Source: Pseudomonas citri
GTDB lineage: Bacteria; Pseudomonadota; Gammaproteobacteria; Pseudomonadales; Pseudomonadaceae
Direction of reading: 5' to 3'
Length of the DNA stretch: 64,000 nt
NCBI RefSeq assembly: GCF_025336485.1
Contig: NZ_JAODAB010000001.1
Span: forward strand, 1-64,000
Below the pieces are notes generated by a model. That model did no database searches, was not told the DNA's origin, and saw only the letters and a list, made by a program, of their open reading frames with translations. Shown here one piece after another: positions 18,122-26,538 of the stretch. The first letter of the stretch is position 1, and each line of letters opens with the position of its first letter. The position numbers and the translations under genes are program-made.

Positions 18122-18391
18122 ATGTCACACATTACTCAGCGCCAAGCCAGCGCCAGCGAGAAAGAGCAGAGCCAGGGTTGGGAACTTTGGGAAAGTGGCG
18201 AGACGGACAGTTTCGAATACACCTACGACCAGGACGTGCAGTTCGTGGTGCAAAGTGGCAAGGCGGTTATTCACAGCACCACCCATGAGCCGGTGGCAAT
18301 CAGCGCGGGCAACCACGTCACCATTCGCAAGGGTGTCGAGGCGAAGTGGGCAATCAGTGAGCCCATCGTTAACCGCTACCAATACCTTTGA
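18122..18391 (+). CDS. Small cupin-like protein
   Basis: 89 residues preceded by GAGGAAAAG. The sequence runs as short beta strands (D-S-F-E-Y-T-Y, V-Q-F-V-V-Q-S-G-K-A-V-I, V-A-I-S-A-G-N-H-V-T-I-R-K-G) ending in W-A-I-S-E-P-I-V-N-R-Y, the pattern of DUF861/EutQ-type single cupins. The usual metal-binding His cluster is poor, so a binding role is as likely as an enzyme. It sits between the GMC oxidase and the second ProX-like gene. Confidence 0.7.
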   Translation: MSHITQRQASASEKEQSQGWELWESGETDSFEYTYDQDVQFVVQSGKAVIHSTTHEPVAISAGNHVTIRKGVEAKWAISEPIVNRYQYL

Positions 18392-18526
18392 GGGAACAGT
18401 TTGCTGACTCAGCAAAGAAATAGCATTGCCTGCAGGCACTGCTGATTAATAAAAACACGCGCCTTGGGACAGGCTCCAATCATCTATCTACCAAACCTAA
18501 TAATTACACTTATTGGAGATTATTCG

Positions 18527-19426
18527 ATGATCACTTTTTCGTTCGCGCGAAAAGCAACTACTTGGCTGGCGGGCGCCGCACTGTTGAGTGCAACGGTGCT
18601 CGCGCAAGCCGACGACCCCAAGCCTGTCATCATTGGCTGGGTGAACTGGTCGGATGCCGAGATCACCACCAAGCTTGCGACAACGGCGCTGGAAGATCAG
18701 CTCAAGCAACCGGTGAAGTTGATCCAGGCCGATATCGGCATTCAGTTCCAGGCACTGGCGACAGGCAAGGTCGACTTGATACCGATGGCTTGGCTGACCT
18801 TCAGCCACAAGCCCTTCTGGGACAAGTATAAAGACCAACTGGAAGACCTCGGCGTGCTGTACGAGGGCCGCCTCGGCCTGGCAGTGCCTACCACGATCCC
18901 CGTCAGTGAAGTCGCCAGTATTGCAGATCTCAATAAGCCTGAAGTCAGGGAGAAGCTCGGCGGCAAGATCCTCACCTCTGAAGTCGGTAATGGTCAGTAC
19001 AAGACGGCGACCCGCGCCATCGCAGAGTACAAACTTGACGGTTACAAGCTCGTTGCCTCTTCTGAAACCGGAATGCTCAACGAGCTGGATCGAAATCTGA
19101 AGCGTGACAAGTGGTCACTGATCAACGCCTGGAGCCCCCACTGGATGTTCTCCACATGGTCCCTGCGCTATCTGGATGACCCCAAGGAGATCTACGGCAA
19201 GACCGAGCAGATCCACGCTGTGGCTCGCAAAGGATTCACTCAGGATTTCCCGCAGGTCGCGAATTTCTTTGCGCACTTCACCATTCCAATGAAAGACCTG
19301 GAAACGATGATGAAGCAGGCGCGTGAATCGTCGGCAGACAAGGTGGTTGCCGACTACTACGCCGCGCACAAGGACACCTATAAGGCCATGTTTCAAGCCG
19401 GGCCTGCCGTAACTGCTCAGCCATAA
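18527..19426 (+). CDS. Glycine betaine/proline-type ABC substrate-binding protein (second ProX-like)
   Basis: 299 residues from the ATG at 18527, preceded by TTGGAG. The signal peptide ends near L-A-Q-A|D-D. Mature motifs are I-G-W-V-N-W-S-D-A-E and N-A-W-S-P-H-W-M-F-S-T-W, the aromatic residues used by OpuAC proteins around trimethylammonium groups. It is only distantly similar to the ProX-like protein at 11992-12849. No cognate permease or ATPase is in the window. It follows the GMC oxidase and cupin genes, so it probably delivers their substrate. Confidence 0.85.
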   Translation: MITFSFARKATTWLAGAALLSATVLAQADDPKPVIIGWVNWSDAEITTKLATTALEDQLKQPVKLIQADIGIQFQALATGKVDLIPMAWLTFSHKPFWDKYKDQLEDLGVLYEGRLGLAVPTTIPVSEVASIADLNKPEVREKLGGKILTSEVGNGQYKTATRAIAEYKLDGYKLVASSETGMLNELDRNLKRDKWSLINAWSPHWMFSTWSLRYLDDPKEIYGKTEQIHAVARKGFTQDFPQVANFFAHFTIPMKDLETMMKQARESSADKVVADYYAAHKDTYKAMFQAGPAVTAQP

Positions 19427-19438
19427 CCTCTGCAATGT

Positions 19439-19484
19439 GAATCTGTCGGGCCATCTTCGTGAGTCGGTGGCCCGATGCAGATTC
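19439..19484 (+). terminator. Long hairpin after ProX-like gene
   Basis: GAATCTG (19439-19445) pairs with CAGATTC (19478-19484) and CGGGCCA (19447-19453) with TGGCCCG (19468-19474). No immediate T-run follows, so it is a weak terminator or a 3'-end stabiliser. Confidence 0.5.
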
Positions 19485-19589
19485 AAGTCCCATGTTGGTG
19501 ACCTCGCGCTCTAATTTTTTTGTTTGCAAGGTGTTGGCCAACCTTCGAAAGCGCATGTCCTGAAAGGCATCGTTCGAGGAATAAAAACA

Positions 19590-20918
19590 ATGTCTGATTC
19601 TCGTGTGTCGATTGAAGAAGTTCCCCTCAATGCATTTCATCAACTGCTAACGGTTCGCTCTGGAGGCGGTTCTTTCGTCGACGGGTATTTGCTGAGCATC
19701 ATCGGCGTGGTGATGGTGCAACTGTCCGCCGCCATGAAACTCGACAGTTTTTGGGAAGGGATGATTGCTGCATCTGCTCTCATCGGTATTTTCTTTGGTG
19801 GTTTCGCCGGCGGTTTCCTGAGCGACTTCCTGGGTCGAAAAACCACGTTCATGATCGGTCCGGCGGTTTTTGTACTGGCCTCCCTGGGCATGCTCTGGAC
19901 TGACTCGGCAGAAAGCACGTTCGCCTTACGCTTTCTGATTGGCGTGGCAGTGGGTATCGAATACCCGGTCGCCACTGCGCTGTTGGTAGAATTTCTACCT
20001 ACACGATACCGAGGTCCCCGGCTCGCTTTGTTGGGGGTGCTCTGGTTTGCCGGAGCGGCCTGCGCTTATGTGTGTGGCGAGCTGATTCTGCGCACGGATG
20101 TCCAAGAGGCTTGGCGTTTCGTCCTGGCGAGTGGAGCGGTCGTTGCAGGTTTGCTGCTTCTGGTACGCATTGGCACGCCTGAGTCTCCCAGATGGCTGAT
20201 CAGCCGTGGACGCAGAACAGAAGCGGAGCAAGTGATCAAACGCATCTACGGCCAGCAGTTTTCGCTTTCCAATCTTTCCGAACAACCCAGCGCTGCAAAA
20301 ATCCCGCTGCGCAATCTCATCCGCTCCGGATACGGGAAACGCATGTTCTTCGTCGTCGTTTTCTGGACCTGCTCGATCGTTCCGATTTTCGCGGTGTACG
20401 CATTCGCCCCAAAGGTACTCGATGCATTGAACATCAGGGGCGATTTCGGTTCGCTCAGTTCGGTGGCGATTACGCTGTTCTTTGTGATCGGATGCATGGT
20501 CGCGACGCGCCTGATCAACTACCTGGGTCGGCGCAAACTGCTGATCTACAGTTTCGCGTGTTCAGGGATCGCGTTGCTTGGATTGGGCTTTTACCATGCC
20601 AGCGCCGGCATCATCATCTTGCTGTTCTTCTCCCTCTACGCCCTGTTCATCGGCGGTGCGCAAGTCCTCACCCTGGTCTACCCCAACGAGATATTCCCGA
20701 CCGATATACGCTCCTTCGCGGTAGGCATAGGCACATCGTTTTCTCGTGTGGGCGCTGCTGCCGGCACTTATTTTGTTCCCGCGGCGCTCGAAAGCATTGG
20801 TGTCGAATTCACCCTGTATGCGGCAGCGGTGGTTACACTGGTCGGCCTGGTCGTGTCGTGCCTGTTTGCACCAGAAACGAGGTCACTGAGCCTTCAGGAT
20901 GCTGCCGCACTCAGATAG
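19590..20918 (+). CDS. MFS transporter (paralogue of the one at 566)
   Basis: 443 residues from the ATG at 19590 after CGAGGAA. The N-terminus (I-E-E-V-P-L-N-A-F-H), the D-G-Y-L-L-S-I-I-G-V-V-M block, the G-F-L-S-D-F-L-G-R-K-T loop and the end P-E-T-R-S-L-S-L-Q all line up with the transporter at 566-1900. It belongs to the sugar/aromatic acid:H+ symporter branch of MFS. The two copies may have different substrates, as they sit in different catabolic groups. Confidence 0.87.
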   Translation: MSDSRVSIEEVPLNAFHQLLTVRSGGGSFVDGYLLSIIGVVMVQLSAAMKLDSFWEGMIAASALIGIFFGGFAGGFLSDFLGRKTTFMIGPAVFVLASLGMLWTDSAESTFALRFLIGVAVGIEYPVATALLVEFLPTRYRGPRLALLGVLWFAGAACAYVCGELILRTDVQEAWRFVLASGAVVAGLLLLVRIGTPESPRWLISRGRRTEAEQVIKRIYGQQFSLSNLSEQPSAAKIPLRNLIRSGYGKRMFFVVVFWTCSIVPIFAVYAFAPKVLDALNIRGDFGSLSSVAITLFFVIGCMVATRLINYLGRRKLLIYSFACSGIALLGLGFYHASAGIIILLFFSLYALFIGGAQVLTLVYPNEIFPTDIRSFAVGIGTSFSRVGAAAGTYFVPAALESIGVEFTLYAAAVVTLVGLVVSCLFAPETRSLSLQDAAALR

Positions 20919-20992
20919 TACTTCGTAATTTCGGCCCGAAAAGGCCCGCGTCCAATCGCATGATTTTGTCAGACCGTGTCAAGGACGCCCAA

Positions 20993-21889
20993 ATGCAAGT
21001 CAGAAGTGAGAGAGCGGCCACCGCGTGTGGGCTGGTCGCCATTGTGCTGTGGAGTACCGCCGCTGGATTGATCAGGAGTGTGAGCGAGGATTTCGGGCCG
21101 GAGGCTGGGGCCGCAATGCTCTATTCGCTGGGGGCCCTGTTGTTGACGGTGTTTCTGGGTCGTCCACGGCTGCGCGCGATTTCATGGCCGTACCTGGTAG
21201 CTGGCAGCGCTCTGTTTGTCGCCTACGAGGTATGCCTGTCCCTTGCGCTGGGTTATGCGGTCAGCCGCACTCAGGCTATCCAGCTTGGGGTGGTGAACTA
21301 TCTGTGGCCCAGCCTGACGATATTGCTCTCGATCATCCTGGGTGGACAGCGGGCAAACTGGCTTATTCTGCCCGGCACGGCGCTCGCGCTGTTGGGCATC
21401 CTATGGGTGGTGAGTACCGATGGACTGTCCTTGCCAGGCATTCTGGCCAACATCGAGTCCAATCCGCTGAGCTATGGCCTGGTGCTGACGTGCGCCATTA
21501 CCTTTGCCGTGTATTGCAACCTCACACGAAGACAGGCCGGCGGCCAGAACCTGGTGATGCCCTTTTTCGTCTTGACGGCGGTGACGCTTTGGGTGAAGTA
21601 CGGTTTTGGCAGTGGGGCCATTCCGGCGTTCACGTTGCACGGCAGCTTGGGGTTGGTTGCCGCTGCAACAGCCATGGCGGGTGGCTATGCCCTGTGGAAC
21701 GTTGGCATCATCCGAGGGAACCTCACGCTCCTGGCCACTGCTTCGTATCTTGCCCCTGTACTGTCATCGGCGTTCGCGGCCCTCTGGCTGGGTACGCACC
21801 TGGATTTGCAGTTCTGGCAGGGGGCGACCCTGGTCACGGTGGGGTCGTTGATCTGCTGGTATGCAACGCGCAAGGGAGGTGCGAACTAA
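20993..21889 (+). CDS. yddG: DMT-superfamily exporter, YddG-like aromatic amino acid exporter
   Basis: 298 residues from the ATG at 20993, preceded by AAGGA. An in-frame ATG at 20960 is possible, and the long open frame further upstream is only the shadow of the MFS gene. It has about ten helices. Motifs recalling YddG are G-L-V-A-I-V-L-W-S-T-A-A-G-L-I-R at the start and G-V-V-N-Y-L-W-P-S-L-T-I-L in the fourth helix region. YddG exports aromatic amino acids and methyl viologen in enterics; the local substrate is unknown. Confidence 0.82.
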   Translation: MQVRSERAATACGLVAIVLWSTAAGLIRSVSEDFGPEAGAAMLYSLGALLLTVFLGRPRLRAISWPYLVAGSALFVAYEVCLSLALGYAVSRTQAIQLGVVNYLWPSLTILLSIILGGQRANWLILPGTALALLGILWVVSTDGLSLPGILANIESNPLSYGLVLTCAITFAVYCNLTRRQAGGQNLVMPFFVLTAVTLWVKYGFGSGAIPAFTLHGSLGLVAAATAMAGGYALWNVGIIRGNLTLLATASYLAPVLSSAFAALWLGTHLDLQFWQGATLVTVGSLICWYATRKGGAN

Positions 21890-21968
21890 GTGGAGGGAGC
21901 CAATCCTACGATGCCTTTTCAAAGCATCGAGTGTCAGGGCCTGACTCGAGGCCGAGCCGCAAGGTCGC

Positions 21969-22580
21969 TCAGAGATTCTTTATCTGAATCAGATACTGAC
22001 AGATCAGCTTGCCATCGCGCAGGCAGTGCTCTTGCGCTGGCATCCCTGTTGCCTCGGAGAAAAATGCTGCAAGGGCCTTGCAGCCACAGGGTTCCTGGCG
22101 CACAGCGCTACCAATGGGACAGCTATAATTGCGAACCATGATGCCTTCAGGATGCTTGATGGCTTCTGTACTTGCGCCCAAGGCGTCCGCCGCCGCCATG
22201 GCAGCGCGCAGGCCGCTTTCAAAATCGGTGGGTGAAGCCAGGCCAGCGGCATGCGCCATCTGACGGCCGGTCTTTTCCAACAGGTCGCTCAATACGTCCT
22301 TTGCACAGCTATCGCCGAGGGTCGTCAGCAGGGCCTTGAGGAATACGGGATAAGCCCCGGAATTAATGTCTTCGGCACCCGCTGCCGCCTCGAATACAGC
22401 GGCGGGCTTCCCCGCGCCTCCACGCTCCAATGTTTTTTGCCGGCGCACCAGCCCCTCTGCCTCCAATTGCCTGATCTGGACATTGATGGCGTTACGGGTA
22501 ATGCCCAAGCGTTCACAGAGCTGGTTGACGGTCAGCGTTTCACGCTGAAGCAGTTTGAGGATGTCGTTCTTCGTACTCAT
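21969..22580 (-). CDS. HTH transcriptional regulator with C-terminal cysteine cluster (SufR/ArsR-like)
   Basis: 203 residues. The N-terminal winged helix (L-T-V-N-Q-L-C-E-R-L-G-I-T-R-N-A-I) is at residues 16-32. The C-terminus has Cys154, Cys165, Cys167, Cys186 and Cys194, a layout like SufR-type regulators that bind an iron-sulfur cluster. It is divergent from the catalase-like peroxidase gene. The 173-bp gap holds the dyad GACAAT-N4-ATTGTC (22680-22695), the obvious operator candidate. A redox or iron-sulfur input to peroxidase expression is inferred. Confidence 0.8.
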   Translation of the reverse strand: MSTKNDILKLLQRETLTVNQLCERLGITRNAINVQIRQLEAEGLVRRQKTLERGGAGKPAAVFEAAAGAEDINSGAYPVFLKALLTTLGDSCAKDVLSDLLEKTGRQMAHAAGLASPTDFESGLRAAMAAADALGASTEAIKHPEGIMVRNYSCPIGSAVRQEPCGCKALAAFFSEATGMPAQEHCLRDGKLICQYLIQIKNL

Positions 22581-22679
22581 CAGGCGTCTGGCAGGCCAAA
22601 TTCCGCAGTATAGCCATAGCCACCGCTACGCTCGACACATCATTTGGCCCAAAGGTCATCCAAATTAATAAATAATTAA

Positions 22680-22695
22680 GACAATTTATATTGTC
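22680..22695. promoter_or_regulatory. Candidate operator, dyad GACAAT-TTAT-ATTGTC
   Basis: Perfect 6-bp arms with a 4-bp spacer; flanking ATTAA/TTAAT extend the symmetry with one bulged base. It lies 58 bp upstream of the peroxidase ATG, in the gap shared with the Cys-rich HTH regulator. Confidence 0.6.
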
Positions 22696-22753
22696 ATTAA
22701 TGCACAAATAGGTCATGGTATGCCAGCGTCACCCCCATAAACAGGAGTCCATC

Positions 22754-23755
22754 ATGCGTAAAACACTACCCTCCCTCGCTGCGTTTGCCGTCGCTTTGGC
22801 GTGCTCCGGCACACTGCTGGCCGAGTCCGCCGACAAGGTTGCAGCCGCACAGAAATCCACGCCCACTCAGTTGGTCGACGCACTGAATGGCGTTTTCGGC
22901 AAACATCCCGCACGAGCAGTCCACGCGAAAGGTATCGTGTTGGAGGGCACATTCACCCCCAGTGATACCGCAAAAGCCATCAGCAAGGCGCCGCACCTGC
23001 AGGACACCAGCGTTCCCGTGACGGTGCGCTTTTCCGCTTTCGCCGGTATTCCTACCGTGTCGGACACCGACGGGCTGGCCAGCCCGCGTGGCTTGGCGGT
23101 CAAATTTCATCTGGCGGGAGGGGCGACCACGGATATCGTGGCGCACTCGTTCAACGGCTTTCCTTCAGCAACCGCGGACGATTTCCGAGACCTGCTGATT
23201 GCCCTGAGCCAAAGCGGACCAGATGCCGCCAAGCCAACACCGCTTGAAACCTATCTGGGGACGCATCCGGCCGCCAAGAACTTCCTGACCGCTCCCAAGC
23301 CGGCTCCGATCAGCTACGCAACGCTGCCCTTTTTCGGCGTCAACACTTTCAAGTTCACCAATGCCGCGAACACCGCTACTTACGGACGCTATCAGTTCCT
23401 GCCAGTGGCCGGAGAGCACTACCTGAGCGATGCCGAAACAGCCAAGCAGGCACCGGATTATCTCGGCAACGAGATCCAGGAACGGGTCAAGCACGGTCCG
23501 GTCAAGTTCAAGCTGGTGCTGCAGATCGCCGACGCCGGCGACAAATTGGATGACCCATCGGTGACCTGGCCCAAGCAGCGCAAGACCGTGGAGCTCGGTA
23601 CGCTCGAAGTCACCAAGACAGTGGCAGACAACGACGCGGCCCAAAAACAGCTGATGTTCCTGCCAAGCTCGGTACCTGCCGGCATAGAGACCGCAGACCC
23701 GATGATTGACGCACGCTCGGCGGCTTACCCGATCTCTTTCGGACGTCGTCAGTAA
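22754..23755 (+). CDS. Periplasmic catalase-family peroxidase (SrpA-like)
   Basis: 333 residues from the ATG at 22754 after CAGGAG. A Sec signal peptide (about 23 residues, ending L-L-A|E) precedes a short catalase domain: V-T-V-R-F-S-A-F-A-G, S-P-R-G-L-A-V-K-F-H-L and H-S-F-N-G-F-P-S-A. This is the small catalase-related family, which mostly has peroxidase activity, far shorter than a true catalase. It could remove peroxide released by the flavin-dependent nitronate monooxygenase encoded two genes on. The start of the peroxidase/MSAD1 unit is under the candidate operator at 22680. Confidence 0.87.
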   Translation: MRKTLPSLAAFAVALACSGTLLAESADKVAAAQKSTPTQLVDALNGVFGKHPARAVHAKGIVLEGTFTPSDTAKAISKAPHLQDTSVPVTVRFSAFAGIPTVSDTDGLASPRGLAVKFHLAGGATTDIVAHSFNGFPSATADDFRDLLIALSQSGPDAAKPTPLETYLGTHPAAKNFLTAPKPAPISYATLPFFGVNTFKFTNAANTATYGRYQFLPVAGEHYLSDAETAKQAPDYLGNEIQERVKHGPVKFKLVLQIADAGDKLDDPSVTWPKQRKTVELGTLEVTKTVADNDAAQKQLMFLPSSVPAGIETADPMIDARSAAYPISFGRRQ

Positions 23756-23805
23756 CGTAGGCAAACCACCTACTTTTCCCGCTCATCCCTGCAGGAGTAA
23801 ACCCC

Positions 23806-24198
23806 ATGCCGCTGCTCAAATTCGATGTCATTGTCGGTCGCAATGAACACGATTTACGAACCCTCCTGGACACCACGCATGAAGCGATGGTCGAGGCTTT
23901 CGATGTGCCGGCGAGTGACCGCTATCAATCGGTTACCCAACACCAACCAACGGAGATGATTCTGGAAGACACGGGTCTGGGCTTCAAACGATCAGACAAA
24001 GTGGTGCTCCTGACTGTCATCTCGCGCCAACGAACCACGGCGCAAAAGGAAAGGTTCTATGGGCTCTTGTCCGAGCGATTGCATGATCGGTGTGGCATAT
24101 CCAGGGATGACTTGATCGTATCGATTGTGGAGAACACCGATGCGGACTGGTCATTCGGCCATGGCCGGGCGCAGTTCCTGACCAAGGAACTGAAATAG
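23806..24198 (+). CDS. Malonate semialdehyde decarboxylase-like tautomerase (copy 1)
   Basis: 130 residues including Met. After Met removal Pro1 is exposed, and the residues known in Pseudomonas pavonaceae MSAD are all at the same numbers: Asp37, Arg73, Arg75 and the pocket residues Trp114, Phe116, Phe123 and Leu128. MSAD converts malonate semialdehyde to acetaldehyde and CO2. It follows the peroxidase gene by 50 bp. A nitronate monooxygenase, whose product from propionate-3-nitronate is malonate semialdehyde, is encoded downstream. Other tautomerase activities remain possible. Confidence 0.87.
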   Translation: MPLLKFDVIVGRNEHDLRTLLDTTHEAMVEAFDVPASDRYQSVTQHQPTEMILEDTGLGFKRSDKVVLLTVISRQRTTAQKERFYGLLSERLHDRCGISRDDLIVSIVENTDADWSFGHGRAQFLTKELK

Positions 24199-24237
24199 GT
24201 CGCCATCGCTGTATGCATCCGCTGATACCCACTTGAA

Positions 24238-24287
24238 ATTCGGGGCACTGTATTGGCCGTAATCCAGGCCAAGACAGTGCCCCGAAT
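24238..24287 (+). terminator. Strong hairpin terminating the peroxidase/MSAD1 unit
   Basis: A perfect 14-bp stem, ATTCGGGGCACTGT (24238-24251) with ACAGTGCCCCGAAT (24274-24287), plus an inner TTGGCC/GGCCAA pair. The T-run is short, so it is a strong hairpin with uncertain termination. Confidence 0.6.
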
Positions 24288-24373
24288 CATTCCATCGTGC
24301 TCACCCCACCGGCATCGCGTCATACGGGCGCAAACCTTCATTTACTCAAGGCCTGAAACGAAGGACTTTCAAC

Positions 24374-24421
24374 AATCTCAACAAGAGAATAATATTTATT
24401 GATTATTCTTAAATTGAGATT
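24374..24421. promoter_or_regulatory. Two nested perfect dyads abutting the LysR start
   Basis: Outer arms AATCTCAA (24374-24381) and TTGAGATT (24414-24421). Inner arms AGAATAAT (24386-24393) and ATTATTCT (24402-24409). Both gaps between arms are 4 bp. It ends 3 bp before the ATG at 24425 and must overlap the ribosome site. Probable autoregulatory operator. Confidence 0.65.
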
Positions 24422-24424
24422 GAG

Positions 24425-25324
24425 ATGGACCTATCTTCTTTAGCGATCTTCGAGACGGTGGCCTCGGAACTCAGCATCACCAGAGCAGCCACGGCCTTGG
24501 GCCGCGCGCAGTCAAATGTGACAACCCGCATACAGGCATTGGAACAACAGGTGGGTGCGGAGCTGTTCATACGAGAGGGTAAGCGCTTGCGACTGACCGA
24601 ACGGGGCAACGTTTTCCTGGCGTACAGCCGACGAATTCGCGCCATGGCCGAGGAGGCAATTCAGGTATTGCATCCTGGCGAGCCTCAAGGCGCTTTACGG
24701 ATAGGTGCCATGGAAAGCACGGCCGCGATCCGTCTGCCATCGATACTTGGAAGCTTTCACGGAGCCTGGCCGCGTGTGGGACTCAACCTTGTGACAGGCA
24801 CCTCAAAAGGGCTCGTCGAACAACTGCTTGAAGGAGGCGTCGATTGCGCCCTGGTAGCGCTCACCCCTGAAGAGCAACTGGCGTCCAGCGAGTTCCTGCT
24901 TGAACAAGGCCTGGAAGGCATCCCCGTTTTCCAGGAAGAGCTGGTATTGCTGACTCCTTCAAACTTAGCCCCCAATGATTTCGAGAGCGTGTCCCTGGCC
25001 GCTTTCTCCAAAGGTTGCACCTATCGTCTGGTTGCTCAGCGGTGGTTGGCGGCACAGGGGCAATCCATGCCCAGGACCATCCTTGAAGTCGGTTCCTACC
25101 ATGCCATGTTTGCCTGCGTCACGGCCGGCCAGAGCATCTGCATCATGCCCAGAAGCTTGCTTGCGTTGCAGAAGACCGTCCGCGGGATTCAGCTCATCCC
25201 GGTGGGACCGGTGGAGACCTGGCTGGTCTGTCGAAGAGGCTATTCGACCGCCGCGTTCGAAGCATTCAAAGATGCACTTTTGAGCGCCGGCACAGAGGCC
25301 GACACTGATACGCGTAGCGGATGA
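24425..25324 (+). CDS. LysR family transcriptional regulator
   Basis: 299 residues with the HTH at 18-40 (I-T-R-A-A-T-A-L-G-R-A-Q-S-N-V-T-T-R-I-Q) and a typical effector domain (M-E-S-T-A-A-I-R-L-P). It is closely related in pattern to the LysR at 34052 (S-N-V-T-x-R, M-E-x-T-A-A-I-R-L-P). It stands between MSAD1 and the nitronate monooxygenase on the same strand, with its own nested operator at 24374-24421, so it probably controls the NMO/MSAD2 unit. Confidence 0.88.
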   Translation: MDLSSLAIFETVASELSITRAATALGRAQSNVTTRIQALEQQVGAELFIREGKRLRLTERGNVFLAYSRRIRAMAEEAIQVLHPGEPQGALRIGAMESTAAIRLPSILGSFHGAWPRVGLNLVTGTSKGLVEQLLEGGVDCALVALTPEEQLASSEFLLEQGLEGIPVFQEELVLLTPSNLAPNDFESVSLAAFSKGCTYRLVAQRWLAAQGQSMPRTILEVGSYHAMFACVTAGQSICIMPRSLLALQKTVRGIQLIPVGPVETWLVCRRGYSTAAFEAFKDALLSAGTEADTDTRSG

Positions 25325-25429
25325 ACGCCCACGTGGCGAGCGCATCGAGCGGGCTTGGATGGCTGCTCACAATCGCCCGGAGATCCGTCCCTCGTCCTTC
25401 GATTCACTTGTCCAACATGAGAACGTGCA

Positions 25430-26509
25430 ATGAACAAGTCGCTCATCCAATTGCTGGGTATCCGTCACCCCATTATTCAGGCGCCGATGGTTGGCGTATC
25501 CACGCCGCTGTTGGCGGCAGCCGTCACCAACGCTGGCGGATTAGGCTCACTTGGGCTCGGCGGCAGCACGGTCGAGCAGGCCAAAGCGCTGATTCAAGAC
25601 ACGAAAGCGATGACTGGCGGCCCGCTCAACGTCAACCTGTTCTGCCACCGGCCAGCCTCTGGCGACCGACTGCGCAGCGACGCCTGGATAAAACATCTGA
25701 CCCCTCACTTCCAGGCATTCAATAGCCAGCCTCCTACCGAGCTGGCTGAGATCTATCGCAGTTTCCTGGCCTACGAACAAATGCTGGATCTGCTGCTGGA
25801 ACAGCGCCCGGAGGTCGTAAGCTTCCATTTCGGTGTACCGCCCGTGACATGGATCAAGGCCCTGAAGGAACGAGGCATTATCACCTTGGGATGCGCCACT
25901 ACGGTGAGCGAAGCGCATGAGGTGGCTCAGGCCGGCATCGATGTCATCGTCGCTCAAGGCGTCGAAGCCGGTGGCCATAGGGGGGTGCTCGAATATGAAC
26001 TGGGCGAAGATGCACAGATCGGTCTTTTCGCGCTACTGCGCCAAGTGGTTAAACAGATCAACTTACCTGTGATCGCGGCAGGCGGAATCATGGATGGAGC
26101 CGGTATAAGTGCCGCTCTTGCCCTGGGCGCCGGAGCCGTACAAATGGGTACCGCCTTTCTGCTTTGTCCGGAATCCTCCACAACGGCCGCGCACCGTGAG
26201 GCATTGAAATCGAGTCGCGCCGCCGATACCCGAATCACAAGGGGCATCTCCGGTCGTCCAGCGCGCGGTCTGGTCAACAAGTTGTATTTCGAAGCACCTG
26301 GCAATGGTCACCAACAGGCCGTACCTGCGGAGTTTCCGCTGGCGTATGACCTCTCCAAGAAACTCCACGCATTGGCCCTGAAATCCGGATGCAACGATTT
26401 TGCCGCGCAGTGGGCCGGCCAGGGAGCGCCCCTCGCCCGCGAGCTGCCTGCCGCCACGCTTGTTCAAGCACTTGTCGATGAGCTGGGCGTTGCCTCGTCC
26501 ACTCGATGA
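25430..26509 (+). CDS. Class I nitronate monooxygenase (propionate-3-nitronate oxidising type)
   Basis: 359 residues, FMN TIM barrel. Class I motifs are visible: Q-A-P-M-V-G-V-S-T-P (residues 17-26), T-N-A-G-G-L-G-S, G-x-E-A-G-G-H-R-G with the catalytic His at residue 183, and A-A-G-G-I-M-D-G. His183 has the same number as in P. aeruginosa PA4202, as recalled. Class I enzymes oxidise propionate-3-nitronate to malonate semialdehyde with nitrite, nitrate and peroxide. MSAD-like genes flank it (copy 2 only 29 bp downstream), which supports this substrate. Confidence 0.88.
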   Translation: MNKSLIQLLGIRHPIIQAPMVGVSTPLLAAAVTNAGGLGSLGLGGSTVEQAKALIQDTKAMTGGPLNVNLFCHRPASGDRLRSDAWIKHLTPHFQAFNSQPPTELAEIYRSFLAYEQMLDLLLEQRPEVVSFHFGVPPVTWIKALKERGIITLGCATTVSEAHEVAQAGIDVIVAQGVEAGGHRGVLEYELGEDAQIGLFALLRQVVKQINLPVIAAGGIMDGAGISAALALGAGAVQMGTAFLLCPESSTTAAHREALKSSRAADTRITRGISGRPARGLVNKLYFEAPGNGHQQAVPAEFPLAYDLSKKLHALALKSGCNDFAAQWAGQGAPLARELPAATLVQALVDELGVASSTR

Positions 26510-26538
26510 TATCCACCCACCTATAGAAGAGGTCTGTC

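Noticed and set aside
20192..20992. Long N-terminal extension of the YddG-like frame
   Set aside because: This part is an alternate frame of the MFS gene at 19590-20918. The real start has a ribosome site at 20993.
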